A stretch of DNA of 64,000 bases from Haemophilus parainfluenzae (GCF_900450995.1 NZ_UGHY01000002.1:1917001-1981000); one strand, 5' to 3'; positions 48,061 through 57,391 are shown, counted from the stretch's first letter. Notes: a model not told the origin generated them from the letters alone. Program-made: numbers and translations.

Positions 48061-48471
48061 TTATTGGTTTTCTTTATCTGTTTTTAATAAGCCAGATGAA
48101 CCTTCGGAATAATCGCGAGGTGGTTCTTCTGATTTACTTTCTGATGAGGCGGTCACTAATTGCTGGGTAAATAAACCTTTGTCGGCTGGTTTACTGCCAA
48201 GTAAGGTTTCAGATGAAACCGCATAGTGACGATAGAGTTTTTGATAATCACCAATTAAGGTTTTAAATAATTCGGCACTTTCCGCGAAATGTTTTTCAAG
48301 TTGTGCTTGTTTATCGCTTAATTGTATTTTCACTTCTTGAAGTTCAGCTTCGGTCTGAACTTGTTTTTTTACAGAACCTTTTGTTAAACGTAATAATAAA
48401 TAGCCTAAGATTACGCCAACCACAAGCCCAATCACAGTGGCTTGCCACATTTCTGGTGTCCATGATTGCAT
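48061..48471 (-). CDS. zapG: Z-ring associated protein ZapG (YhcB, DUF1043)
   Basis: 136 residues, one N-terminal membrane helix (about 9-27, MWQATVIGLVVGVILGYLLL), then a long coiled coil (VQTEAELQEVKIQLSDKQAQ) and the conserved FKTLIGDYQKLYRHYAVSSE. In E. coli YhcB links division and envelope growth. The C-terminal end is polar and unordered. Confidence 0.88.
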   Translation of the reverse strand: MQSWTPEMWQATVIGLVVGVILGYLLLRLTKGSVKKQVQTEAELQEVKIQLSDKQAQLEKHFAESAELFKTLIGDYQKLYRHYAVSSETLLGSKPADKGLFTQQLVTASSESKSEEPPRDYSEGSSGLLKTDKENQ

Positions 48472-48561
48472 ACATTACTCCTTCTTTTGAATTCAATGTT
48501 TAGTGTAAAGGAAAACTGAAAAACTTTCTTTGCAGTTGATCACATTTTGAAAAAGCAGCGT

Positions 48562-48912
48562 TTACACAGCTGCAATAATCACGATCTCAACCTTCCAATC
48601 AGGATCTGCAAGTTTCGCTTCTACCGTTGCTCGGCTTGGTGGATTTTGGCTATCAACCCATTCATCCCATGCTTGGTTGAGTTGAGCATAATCTGCCATA
48701 TCAGCAAGGAAGATTTGCGTGGTAAGAATTTTGCTTTTTTCAGAACCAATTTCAGCCAATAATTTATCGATCAGTGAAAGGACTTCTTTGGTTTGCTCGT
48801 AAGCATTTTGCTTAACGGTTTTTTCCGGTACTTGGCCGGCAAAATAGGCAGTATTGTTATGAATGACCACTTCAGAAAAGCGTTTGCTTGGTTGAATGCG
48901 TTGAATCGACAT
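48562..48912 (-). CDS. RidA-family protein
   Basis: 116 residues from the ATG at 48912 with AGGAG upstream; the frame is open further but without such a site. YjgF/RidA fold with NNTAYFAGQVPEKTVKQNAY and the conserved Arg in NPPSRATVEAKLA (about 91-103). RidA proteins deaminate reactive enamines or imines; this sub-type (YjgH-like) is less studied. Confidence 0.85.
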   Translation of the reverse strand: MSIQRIQPSKRFSEVVIHNNTAYFAGQVPEKTVKQNAYEQTKEVLSLIDKLLAEIGSEKSKILTTQIFLADMADYAQLNQAWDEWVDSQNPPSRATVEAKLADPDWKVEIVIIAAV

Positions 48913-49023
48913 AATGGCTCCTTTTTGATGAAGATAATTCCATTCTAAAGGCGGTTTTAGACTTTGTAAATCAAGAAATTGTGAGATAAAATAATTGAGA
49001 ATTTTTATCAACTAAAGAGAACT

Positions 49024-49740
49024 ATGAAACTCCTGATTTCGAATCAATACGGCGCCATTGTGATGGCATTATTGCCTTTTGTTTACGGTATGTTATTAGC
49101 TTCACCTGTTTGGGCGCATTTCTTTTTGCTTTTAGCTTGGTTCAGCATGTATTTGCTAAGTTACCCAATGCTGAGTCTCTTTAAAGGCAAAAATATGGCG
49201 GAATATAAAAAGTGGACTATCATCTATGGTGTCGCAGCTTTTTTATTTGCGCTTCCTGCTATTTTTTATAACTGGCAAATTCTTTTCTTTATTGCCGCCA
49301 TGTTTCCTTTTGTGTTGGTGAGTATCTATTACACCAAGAAAAAAGATGAACGTAATCTTCTCAATGATTTAGCGGGTATTGCGATTTTTGCCCTTGCAGG
49401 TATGGGATCCTATTATTTTTCCGACCGCACTTTTGACGAAAAAATCTGGTGGGTAGCACTGTATCCAAGCTTATTCTTTATTGGCACAACGCTTTACGTC
49501 AAATCAATGATGCGTGAACGCAAAAATCCGCTTTATCTCAAAGCCTCTATTATTTTTCATATACTTTGTGTGCTCGGTTGCTTGTTTACCCAACAATATG
49601 TCTTATCACTTGCTTTTGTACCAGCGTTAATTCGTGCCATTTATTTGCCCACCAAGAAACTTTCGGTTAAGCAAGTCGGTCTAATAGAATTCGGAACATC
49701 CGCCATTTTTTTGATTATTTTATTGATAGCGACATTATAA
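49024..49740 (+). CDS. YwiC-like membrane protein
   Basis: 238 residues with about seven or eight membrane helices and [13 protein letters not shown] at the N-terminus, [18 protein letters not shown] in the middle and [12 protein letters not shown] near the end. This pattern is typical of the YwiC family, whose function is not known. It is followed after 1 base by the Sel1 gene. Confidence 0.82.
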   Translation: MKLLISNQYGAIVMALLPFVYGMLLASPVWAHFFLLLAWFSMYLLSYPMLSLFKGKNMAEYKKWTIIYGVAAFLFALPAIFYNWQILFFIAAMFPFVLVSIYYTKKKDERNLLNDLAGIAIFALAGMGSYYFSDRTFDEKIWWVALYPSLFFIGTTLYVKSMMRERKNPLYLKASIIFHILCVLGCLFTQQYVLSLAFVPALIRAIYLPTKKLSVKQVGLIEFGTSAIFLIILLIATL

Positions 49741-49741
49741 G

Positions 49742-50416
49742 ATGAAGACATTAGCCAAACTTTTACTCCTCACCACGCTCACCTTAAGCAGTTCAGCATT
49801 TGCGATGAAAACTATTGATTTGGTGGATAAAGCGCAAATGACGGAGCAGCAAAAAATGGATCTGGCGCAAAAACTGGCTGAGAAACAAGATTGGAAAGCC
49901 GTTTTTGAAATTATGTATCCTTTAGCTTTGGAAGGTAATTTACAAGCGCAAAGCAATTTAGGGATGCTTTATAATTTAGGTCGCGGAGTAGATGAAAATA
50001 AAGAGTTGGCTTATTGGTGGTTTAGCGAAGCCGCTGAGCGAGGCAGTATTAAAGCCATCAATAATTTGGCTATCATGTATTTCAACGGCAACAACTATGT
50101 GAAACAAGATACCGCTCAAGCGATTAAATTATTTGAAACCAGTGCGACAAAAGATCCTGATGCAATGCTTACATTAGGGGAAATCTATACCAATCAGAAA
50201 GAATTTACCAAAGCCTTTAAATGGTTCCAAAAAGCTGCGAATGCGGGCAGCAATGAGGGGCGATTCCGTTTGGCTCGTTTGTATGAAGAAGGGGTTGGAA
50301 CACAAGTCAATATTGGTTTGGCCAAATTGCTTTATTTGGAAATTATGAATACGGCGAAAAAGGATGAAATCAAAGAAATCGCCAGACAGCGATTACAACG
50401 TTTAAGCTTGTATTAA
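49742..50416 (+). CDS. Secreted Sel1-repeat (TPR-like) protein
   Basis: 224 residues. Signal peptide about 1-21 ([18 protein letters not shown]). Three to four Sel1 repeats follow ([57 protein letters not shown]). Such repeats make periplasmic adaptor proteins; partner unknown. The 7-kb IS-capped adhesin unit begins 17 bases after its stop, in a USS. Confidence 0.85.
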   Translation: MKTLAKLLLLTTLTLSSSAFAMKTIDLVDKAQMTEQQKMDLAQKLAEKQDWKAVFEIMYPLALEGNLQAQSNLGMLYNLGRGVDENKELAYWWFSEAAERGSIKAINNLAIMYFNGNNYVKQDTAQAIKLFETSATKDPDAMLTLGEIYTNQKEFTKAFKWFQKAANAGSNEGRFRLARLYEEGVGTQVNIGLAKLLYLEIMNTAKKDEIKEIARQRLQRLSLY

Positions 50417-50433
50417 AAAAGTGCGGTTGAATT

Positions 50434-50629
50434 TGAACTGCCCCCCAAAAGTTGGACTCAACAAACCAACAATTGAGGTGCAGTTTTTTTTATGGGTAAA
50501 CACTACACAATCGAATTTAAATTACAGGTTCTTCAACCTATTTTGAATGAGAAAATGAGTATTAGAGAAGCTGCGCGTTTTTACAATATTCCCTCCAATG
50601 CCCTAGTCGGGACATGGTTGAAACGGTTT
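50434..50629 (+). mobile_element. IS3-family left-end fragment (left cap)
   Basis: 196 bases from the outer end (TGAACTG) to AAACGGTTT within orfA. After this point the sequence leaves the IS and continues as the tail of another gene. Confidence 0.9.
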
Positions 50630-50752
50630 TCCGATGCTTTATTTGAACAAATGATTAGCACCTTTATTAATACCAGTTTTATCCTAGGCGCAATAGTATT
50701 TGGATTAGCTTTACCGGGCTTATTGTTTTATCGACAAAAACCTGTTGTGTAA
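50492..50752 (+). pseudogene. Chimeric frame: IS OrfA N-terminus joined to a membrane-protein tail
   Basis: 86 codons. Residues 1-46 are OrfA up to GTWLKRF. The rest, SDALFEQMISTFINTSFILG followed by AIVFGLALPGLLFYRQKPVV, is a single hydrophobic segment with a short polar end, like the last helix of a transporter; I cannot name it. The join is in frame. Its start and ribosome site come from the IS. Most likely a remnant. Confidence 0.7.
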
Positions 50753-50780
50753 ATAAATTGTTATTTTCACCAGCAATTAA

Positions 50781-50843
50781 ATGTTTATTTAACGACCACA
50801 TCGATGTTTATTTAATAACCACATTAATGTTTATTTTATAATC
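50781..50843 (+). repeat. 23-bp tandem repeat upstream of the adhesin
   Basis: Two full units and part of a third (50781-50803, 50804-50826, 50827-50843), each opening ATGTTTATTT and the first two ending in CCACATCG or CCACATTA. They lie 230-290 bases before the adhesin start, upstream of the candidate promoter. Confidence 0.75.
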
Positions 50844-50933
50844 AAAAATGAGGATTTTTGATCTATATCAAATGTAATAATATTTTGAATACATTCCTTT
50901 TTTGATTTATTCTCAAAAAATAAAAATATTTGT

Positions 50934-50962
50934 TGGAGATAAATGTTAATCAAGTTTATAAT
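50934..50962 (+). promoter_or_regulatory. Candidate promoter of the trimeric autotransporter gene
   Basis: TGGAGA (50934-50939, 4 of 6) and TATAAT (50957-50962, perfect) are 17 bases apart. A second weak pair TTGATC/TATTTT lies at 50858-50886. The leader would be about 100 bases. The 50753-51071 gap is very AT-rich and holds no other gene. Confidence 0.4.
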
Positions 50963-51071
50963 AATCTAAGAATTATTTGTAATTCTATCAAATCTTAAAC
51001 AACGTCTAGAAATGGTAAGTTGTAACATCCATTTCTCATCATATAAATAAATTCTCTACGGAAAGAATAAT

Positions 51072-54000
51072 ATGAACAAAATCTATAAGGTTCTTTGGAA
51101 TCATGCTGCCCAAAATTGGGTGGTTACCTCTGAATTGGCTCGTGGAAACGTTAAATCTTCCACCAGCCAACTCACAAATCAACTTACCGATCAACCAACC
51201 AGCCAACTGAAAAAAAGCTTTACAATAGCCACACTAAGTGCGGTCATTATTGCGAGTTTATTCTCTACATCGGCTATGGCTGATGCAATGAACCGAAATT
51301 CGTGGGATAGCGCTGACGCCAGTACGGTTGTAATTGGTGAACAAAACGATGCCTCTGGTCCTGATGGTGGAGCATCAGCTCGCACGTATGGTTCAACTAC
51401 CGATGGTAGAATAACCAATGTTCATCACTCTATCGCTATTGGTGGTAAAGCAACAGTAACTAATACTCAAAATGCTCTAGCCATTGGTTATAATGCTAAA
51501 ATTAATTCAAAAACAAAAGGAAGTGTCGCTTTAGGTGCCCATTCACAAGTTAGTAATGTAAATACAGACCAAACGTCTCAATCAATCAACATTGGTGGTA
51601 AAAATTACGACTTTGCAGGGAAAGCAGATACAAATACATCTGTTCTTTCTATTGGTTCAGGTGGGCCTGTCCGGGATTGGAACGGACGCACAAACGATGG
51701 TCGAGGCCATTCTATAGATACTTATGACCGAGGTACTAATCGCTACAACGTTCGCCAAATTCAAAATGTGGCAGCAGGTCGTGTGGCAGTAAACTCAACC
51801 GATGGAATTAACGGTTCTCAACTTTATGCTGTAGTACAAGCGGTTAATGATTTGTCAAAAAATACTGCCTATGGTTGGAAAGTAACATCTGAAGGTGGAA
51901 CAGGCTCAGGTGAACAAAGCGTTAACAACGGCGAGACTGTTACCTTTGCTGCTGGCAAAAACATGACAATTACGCAAGCTGGAAAAAAATTCACCTATGC
52001 GACCGCAGATGACGTCACCTTCAATAAAGTAACTGTTGGTGGCAATGAATTTAATACGAACGGCTTAACCATTGCAAGTGGCCCAAGTATGACCAAAACA
52101 GGGATCAATGCAGGTAATAAAACAATTACCAATGTAGCAAATGGTGTCAATAATAATGATGCGGTGAACGTATCCCAATTAAACGCTGCTAAAAGCAATG
52201 TTGCGGCAGGCACAAATGTTGCTAACGTAACAACTACAACTAATGCGGATCAAAGCAAAACTTACACCGTAAATGCGATTGGCACAAACGTAACTTCTAA
52301 TAGTAATTTAATTACTGCAACTAAAACAGCTACGGCGAATAACACCAATAACCAAACCAATACTTATACCATTGGTTTAAAAACCAAAAATGTAACGGCG
52401 AATAAAGATTCCGGCAAATATGATGAAATACCAGCAACCGAAGGAGATGGTGTTGTTACCGCGAAGGCTTTATTAGAGGCACTAAAAAAAGCTGGCTGGA
52501 AATTACAAGCTAACGGTGTGGGTAATACGATAATTAAAGCTGGTGATGTGGTTAATTTTGTTAATGGTACGGGAACTACTGCATCAGTAACGTCATCAAA
52601 TAAAGGGAATTCCATTAAATTTGATATTAACACATCAACTTTAACAGTATCCAAAGCAGGCACCACTACAGGTACTATTTCTGCCGATAAAGCTGGTGAT
52701 TATTTTGCTAACGCAACAAGTGTTGCCACTGCAATTAATAGCGCGTTCTGGAGAGCTACGGCAACTGGTGCTGGTGGCGGAACTCGCGTAGAACAACCAA
52801 TCCACGCTGGAGATCTAGTTACATTTAAAGGTGGCGATGGTATTAAAGTTGATCAAGATAAGGGAACTTTCACCTTTAGCCTTGATAAAGACTACATTAA
52901 AAAACACCCTGAATTTAAAGGCCCTAAAGGGGATAAAGGTGCACAGGGGGCTCGTGGTGAAAAAGGTGAAACCGGTGCGGCAGGTAAAAACGCTGTTGCA
53001 AGTGTTACCACAAATAACGATGGTACTCACACCATTAACATTACCGATGGTAATGGCGCCGTATCTTCTACTATCGTGAAAAACGGTGAAAAAGGTGAAA
53101 AAGGTGAAAAAGGTGAAAAAGGTGAAAAAGGTGAAACCGGTGCGGCAGGTAAAAACGCTACAGCTACTGTAGTTGATAACCATAATGGTACTCATACGTT
53201 CACTGTTACTAACCCTGATGGCTCTGAAACCCACACCACTATTAATGATGGTGCGAAAGGTGAAAAAGGTGAAAAAGGTGAAAAAGGTGAAACCGGTGCG
53301 GCAGGTAAAAACGCTGTTGCAAGTGTTACCACAAATAACGATGGTACTCACACCATTAACATTACCGATGGTAATGGCGCCGTATCTTCTACTATCGTGA
53401 AAAACGGTGAAAAAGGTGAAACCGGTGCGGCAGGTAAAAACGCTGTTGCAAGTGTTACCACAAATAACGATGGTACTCACACCATTAACATTACCGATGG
53501 TAATGGCGCCGTATCTTCTACTATCGTGAAAAACGGTGAAAAAGGTGAAAAAGGTGAAAAAGGTGAAAAAGGTGAAACCGGTGCGGCAGGTAAAAACGCT
53601 GTTGCAAGTGTTACCACAAATAACGATGGTACTCACACCATTAACATTACCGATGGTAATGGCGCCGTATCTTCTACTATCGTGAAAAACGGTGAAAAAG
53701 GTGAAAAAGGTGAAAAAGGTGAAAAAGGTGAAACCGGTGCGGCAGGTAAAAACGCTACAGCTACTGTAGTTGATAACCATAATGGTACTCATACGTTCAC
53801 TGTTACTAACCCTGATGGCTCTGAAACCCACACCACTATTAATGATGGTGCGAAAGGTGAAAAAGGTGAAAAAGGTGAAAAAGGTGAAACCGGTGCGGCA
53901 GGTAAAAACGCTGTTGCAAGTGTTACCACAAATAACGATGGTACTCACACCATTAACATTACCGATGGTAATGGCGCCGTATCTTCTGCTACCGTGAAAA

Positions 54001-54707
54001 ACGGTAAAGATGGTAAAAATGCTGTTGCTAACATCACTGAAAACAATGATGGCTCACATACTATTAACATCACCGATGGTAATGGCGCCGTATCTTCTAC
54101 TATCGTGAAAAACGGTGAAAAAGGTGAAAAAGGTGAAAAAGGTGAAAAAGGTGAAACCGGTGCGGCAGGTAAAAACGCTGTTGCAAGTGTAACCAACAAT
54201 AATGATGGAACACACACCATTAACATTACCGATGGTAATGGCGCCGTATCTTCTACTATCGTGAAAAACGGTGAAAAAGGTGAGAAAGGTGAAAAAGGTG
54301 AAACCGGTGCGGCAGGTAAAGACGGTAAAAACGCTATTGCAAGTGTCACCACAAATGAAGATGGCACTCACACCATCAACATCACCGATGGTAATGGCGC
54401 CGTATCTTCTGCTACCGTGAAAAACGGTAAAGATGGTAAAAATGCTGTTGCTAACATCACTGAAAACAATGATGGCTCACATACTATTAACATCACCGAT
54501 GGTAATGGCGCCGTATCTTCTACTATCGTGAAAAACGGTGAAAAAGGTGAAAAAGGTGAAAAAGGTGAAAAAGGTGAAACCGGTGCGGCAGGTAAAAACG
54601 CTGTTGCAAGTGTTACCACAAATAACGATGGAACACACACCATTAACATTACCGATGGTAATGGCGCCGTATCTTCTACTATCGTGAAAAACGGTGAAAA
54701 ACGGTGA
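51072..54707 (+). CDS. Trimeric autotransporter adhesin with collagen-like stalk, N-terminal part
   Basis: 1211 residues before a frameshift. The ESPR-type extended signal (MNKIYKVLWNHAAQNWVVTS) ends near TSAMADA (about 71). A YadA-like head follows (HSIAIGGKATVTNTQNALAI and on, about 115-160), a neck (NVAAGRVAVNSTDGINGSQL, about 231-250), then head and stalk domains with three GW/FW-type domains near 268, 475 and 560. From about 618 there is collagen-like GPKGDKGAQGARGEKG and 12 modules: (GEK)n-GETGAAGKN plus a 30-residue beta-like unit ending AVSSTIVKN. The frame ends NGEKR after an extra base at about 54703. AGGTT-type ribosome site is weak; GGAAAGAA precedes the ATG. Confidence 0.9.
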   Translation: MNKIYKVLWNHAAQNWVVTSELARGNVKSSTSQLTNQLTDQPTSQLKKSFTIATLSAVIIASLFSTSAMADAMNRNSWDSADASTVVIGEQNDASGPDGGASARTYGSTTDGRITNVHHSIAIGGKATVTNTQNALAIGYNAKINSKTKGSVALGAHSQVSNVNTDQTSQSINIGGKNYDFAGKADTNTSVLSIGSGGPVRDWNGRTNDGRGHSIDTYDRGTNRYNVRQIQNVAAGRVAVNSTDGINGSQLYAVVQAVNDLSKNTAYGWKVTSEGGTGSGEQSVNNGETVTFAAGKNMTITQAGKKFTYATADDVTFNKVTVGGNEFNTNGLTIASGPSMTKTGINAGNKTITNVANGVNNNDAVNVSQLNAAKSNVAAGTNVANVTTTTNADQSKTYTVNAIGTNVTSNSNLITATKTATANNTNNQTNTYTIGLKTKNVTANKDSGKYDEIPATEGDGVVTAKALLEALKKAGWKLQANGVGNTIIKAGDVVNFVNGTGTTASVTSSNKGNSIKFDINTSTLTVSKAGTTTGTISADKAGDYFANATSVATAINSAFWRATATGAGGGTRVEQPIHAGDLVTFKGGDGIKVDQDKGTFTFSLDKDYIKKHPEFKGPKGDKGAQGARGEKGETGAAGKNAVASVTTNNDGTHTINITDGNGAVSSTIVKNGEKGEKGEKGEKGEKGETGAAGKNATATVVDNHNGTHTFTVTNPDGSETHTTINDGAKGEKGEKGEKGETGAAGKNAVASVTTNNDGTHTINITDGNGAVSSTIVKNGEKGETGAAGKNAVASVTTNNDGTHTINITDGNGAVSSTIVKNGEKGEKGEKGEKGETGAAGKNAVASVTTNNDGTHTINITDGNGAVSSTIVKNGEKGEKGEKGEKGETGAAGKNATATVVDNHNGTHTFTVTNPDGSETHTTINDGAKGEKGEKGEKGETGAAGKNAVASVTTNNDGTHTINITDGNGAVSSATVKNGKDGKNAVANITENNDGSHTINITDGNGAVSSTIVKNGEKGEKGEKGEKGETGAAGKNAVASVTNNNDGTHTINITDGNGAVSSTIVKNGEKGEKGEKGETGAAGKDGKNAIASVTTNEDGTHTINITDGNGAVSSATVKNGKDGKNAVANITENNDGSHTINITDGNGAVSSTIVKNGEKGEKGEKGEKGETGAAGKNAVASVTTNNDGTHTINITDGNGAVSSTIVKNGEKR

Positions 54708-56330
54708 AAAAGGTGAAAAAGGTGAAACCGGTGCGGCAGGTAAAAACGCTGTTGCAAGTGTTACCACAAATAACGATGGAACACACACCATTAACATTAC
54801 CGATGGTAATGGCGCCGTATCTTCTACTATCGTGAAAAACGGTGAAAAAGGTGAAAAAGGTGAAAAAGGTGAAACCGGTGCTGCAGGTAAAGACGGTAAA
54901 AACGCTGTTGCAAGTGTTACCACAAATCAAGATGGCACTCACACCATTAACATTACCGATGGTAATGGCGCCGTATCTTCTACTATCGTGAAAAACGGTG
55001 AAAAAGGTGAAAAAGGTGAAACCGGTGCGGCAGGTAAAAACGCTGTTGCAAGTGTTACCACAAATAACGATGGAACACACACCATTAACATTACCGATGG
55101 TAATGGCGCCGTATCTTCTACTATCGTGAAAAACGGTGAAAAAGGTGAAAAAGGTGAAAAAGGTGAAAAAGGTGAAACCGGTGCGGCAGGTAAAAACGCT
55201 GTTGCAAGTGTTACCACAAATAACGATGGTACTCACACCATTAACATTACCGATGGTAATGGCGCCGTATCTTCTACTATCGTGAAAAACGGTGAAAAAG
55301 GTGAAAAAGGTGAAAAAGGTGAAAAAGGTGAAACCGGTGCGGCAGGTAAAAACGCTGTTGCAAGTGTAACCAACAATAATGATGGAACACACACCATTAA
55401 CATTACCGATGGTAATGGCGCCGTATCTTCTACTATCGTGAAAAACGGTGAAAAAGGTGAGAAAGGTGAAAAAGGTGAAACCGGTGCGGCAGGTAAAGAC
55501 GGTAAAAACGCTATTGCAAGTGTCACCACAAATGAAGATGGCACTCACACCATCAACATCACCGATGGTAATGGCGCCGTATCTTCTGCTACCGTGAAAA
55601 ACGGTAAAGATGGTAAAAATGCTGTTGCTAACATCACTGAAAACAATGATGGCTCACATACTATTAACATCACCGATGGTAATGGCGCCGTATCTTCTAC
55701 TATCGTGAAAAACGGTGAAAAAGGTGAAAAAGGTGAAAAAGGTGAAACCGGTGCGGCAGGTAAAAACGCTGTTGCAAGTGTTACCACAAATAACGATGGA
55801 ACACACACCATTAACATTACCGATGGTAATGGCGCCGTATCTTCTACTATCGTGAAAAACGGTGAAAAAGGTGAAAAAGGTGAAAAAGGTGAAACCGGTG
55901 CGGCAGGTAAAAACGCTGTTGCAAGTGTTACCACAAATAACGATGGAACACACACCATTAACATTACCGATGGTAATGGCGCCGTATCTTCTACTATCGT
56001 GAAAAACGGTGAAAAAGGTGAAAAAGGTGAAAAAGGTGAAAAAGGTGAAACCGGTGCGGCAGGTAAAAACGCTGTTGCAAGTGTAACCAACAATAATGAT
56101 GGAACACACACCATTAACATTACCGATGGTAATGGCGCCGTATCTTCTGCTATCGTGAAAAACGGTAAAGATGGTGAGAAAGGTGAGGATGGCAAAAATG
56201 CCGTTGCAAGTGTAACCAACAATAATGATGGAACACATACTATCAAGATTACCGATGGTAACAACAAGTCTACGACAACAATTGTTAAAGATGGTAAAGA
56301 CGGTAAAAACGGCACTGGTGGTTCAGGCTC
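52981..56330 (+). repeat. Collagen-like/beta modular repeat array of the adhesin
   Basis: I count 23 modules, 12 before and 11 after the frameshift. Each has a Gly-Glu-Lys triplet run of variable length and a conserved DGTHTINITDGNGAVSS-type unit; variants are ATATVVDNHNG (twice), AVANITENNDG (three times) and AIASVTTNEDG (twice). A block near 54190-54560 returns about 1177 bases later with almost no change, so there has been a segmental duplication. This array also gives long meaningless minus-strand frames. Confidence 0.92.
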
Positions 56331-56991
56331 CAACTCAGATGATGGCTTGAAATTTACCGGCAATAATGAAGTTGTGAATAACAATAAGCTTAATAGCAAA
56401 GTTATTATCAAAGGCGAAGGTGTTTCTAAAGTGAAATCAGAAACATTCAAATCAGCTAAAGGTAATATCAATGTGAAAGCAGATGGTAACGCAACTTTAG
56501 AAATGCAATTAGCCAAAGATATTGATCTTGGTAACGACGGTTCCGTCACTACTGGTAATACCGTTATCAATAATAATGGTATTACAATAAATAATGCGGC
56601 TCCAAACAAAACTGTTTCTGTAACTGAAAACGGCTTGAATAACGGTGGTAATAGAATTATTAACGTTGCTCCGGGCATAAAAGGTACAGATGCAGTGAAT
56701 GTGAACCAATTAAGAGGTGCGGTTAACAATATTCATAATGATATGAATAAAATGGATAAAAGACTCAGCGCGGGTATTGCAGGCGCAATGTCCTCAGCTA
56801 ACTTATATCAAGCCACCTCTTCAGGTAAATCTATGCTTTCAGCTGGCGCTGGTACGTATAGAGGAGAAAGCGCAGTTGCAGTGGGTTACTCTCGCTTATC
56901 AGATAATGGTAAATTTGGGGTAAGATTCTCCGCGAATACAAACTCTCGTGGAGATGCAGGTGCTGCAGCAAGTGTTGGTTACCAATGGTAA
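54694..56991 (+). CDS. Trimeric autotransporter adhesin, C-terminal part after the frameshift
   Basis: 765 residues in the frame that continues the first part. Eleven more modules, a Gly/Lys/Asp linker (KDGKDGKNGTGGSGSNSDDG), then a stalk (EVVNNNKLNSKVIIKGEGVS), a neck (IINVAPGIKGTDAVNVNQLR, about 662-681) and the YadA anchor: AGIAGAMSSANLYQATSSGK, VAVGYSRLSDNGKFGVRFSA, ending SVGYQW. The anchor forms the 12-strand barrel from three chains. Alone it has no signal, so without repair or slippage of the frame no adhesin would reach the surface. Joined, the protein would have about 1973 residues. Confidence 0.9.
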   Translation: MKNGEKGEKGETGAAGKNAVASVTTNNDGTHTINITDGNGAVSSTIVKNGEKGEKGEKGETGAAGKDGKNAVASVTTNQDGTHTINITDGNGAVSSTIVKNGEKGEKGETGAAGKNAVASVTTNNDGTHTINITDGNGAVSSTIVKNGEKGEKGEKGEKGETGAAGKNAVASVTTNNDGTHTINITDGNGAVSSTIVKNGEKGEKGEKGEKGETGAAGKNAVASVTNNNDGTHTINITDGNGAVSSTIVKNGEKGEKGEKGETGAAGKDGKNAIASVTTNEDGTHTINITDGNGAVSSATVKNGKDGKNAVANITENNDGSHTINITDGNGAVSSTIVKNGEKGEKGEKGETGAAGKNAVASVTTNNDGTHTINITDGNGAVSSTIVKNGEKGEKGEKGETGAAGKNAVASVTTNNDGTHTINITDGNGAVSSTIVKNGEKGEKGEKGEKGETGAAGKNAVASVTNNNDGTHTINITDGNGAVSSAIVKNGKDGEKGEDGKNAVASVTNNNDGTHTIKITDGNNKSTTTIVKDGKDGKNGTGGSGSNSDDGLKFTGNNEVVNNNKLNSKVIIKGEGVSKVKSETFKSAKGNINVKADGNATLEMQLAKDIDLGNDGSVTTGNTVINNNGITINNAAPNKTVSVTENGLNNGGNRIINVAPGIKGTDAVNVNQLRGAVNNIHNDMNKMDKRLSAGIAGAMSSANLYQATSSGKSMLSAGAGTYRGESAVAVGYSRLSDNGKFGVRFSANTNSRGDAGAAASVGYQW

Positions 56992-57020
56992 TCTAGCTTT
57001 TACCAAAAAAGCCTAATTAT

Positions 57021-57043
57021 AAACCGCACTTTAAGTGCGGTTT
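57021..57043 (+). terminator. Inverted-USS terminator after the adhesin
   Basis: AAACCGCACTT-T-AAGTGCGGTTT, 30 bases after the stop. The U-run is short (TTTATTTAT). Confidence 0.75.
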
Positions 57044-57071
57044 ATTTATGGCGATAATTTATTTCGATAAT

Positions 57072-57097
57072 AAAAAACCGGCATCAGCCGGTTTTTT
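57072..57097. terminator. Terminator of the chimeric ydcH-type frame
   Basis: AAAAAACCGGC / GCCGGTTTTTT with ATCA loop, 3 bases beyond the stop at 57101 on the minus strand; symmetric, so it may serve both sides. Confidence 0.85.
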
Positions 57098-57100
57098 TTA

Positions 57101-57391
57101 CTATTCTTGTGATTTTTTCTTTAGGTATTCATAAAGCTCATCTTTAATCCGTAATTTTTCTTTTTTCAAAGCCTCAATTTCCATATGAGTGGCGAGCTGA
57201 ATGTTTTCCTGCATATTCTTAATTTCATGATCTAATTCGTTATGCTTTTCAAAAAACCGTTTCAACCATGTCCCGACTAGGGCGTTGGAAGGAATATTGT
57301 AAAAACGAGCTACTTTTCTGATACTCATTTTTCGATTCAAAATAGGTTGAAGAGCCTGTAATTTAAATTCGATTGTGTAGTGTTTACCCAT
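57101..57391 (-). pseudogene. Chimeric frame: IS OrfA N-terminus joined to the tail of a YdcH/DUF465 protein
   Basis: 96 codons. Residues 1-46 are OrfA (MGKHYTIEFKLQAL to GTWLKRF). The rest, FEKHNELDHEIKNMQENIQL and on to KDELYEYLKKKSQE, is the helical hairpin of YdcH-family proteins, which normally begin MFPEYRDLI...FMSLFEKHN. The first about 20 residues of that protein are thus replaced. The join is at the same IS base as in the frame at 50492-50752. It keeps a start, a full helical tail and a terminator, so expression is possible. Confidence 0.75.

Noticed and set aside
52815..53948. Long minus-strand frames across the adhesin (also 54054-56729)
   Set aside because: They mirror the GEK and DGN repeats (reading FFTFFTFFT and SPFSPFSPF) and have no ribosome sites; they are shadows of the repeat array.
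52981..56330. Regular short repeats that could suggest a CRISPR array
   Set aside because: The repeats are coding triplets for Gly-Glu-Lys with no unique spacers, inside a gene with signal and anchor.
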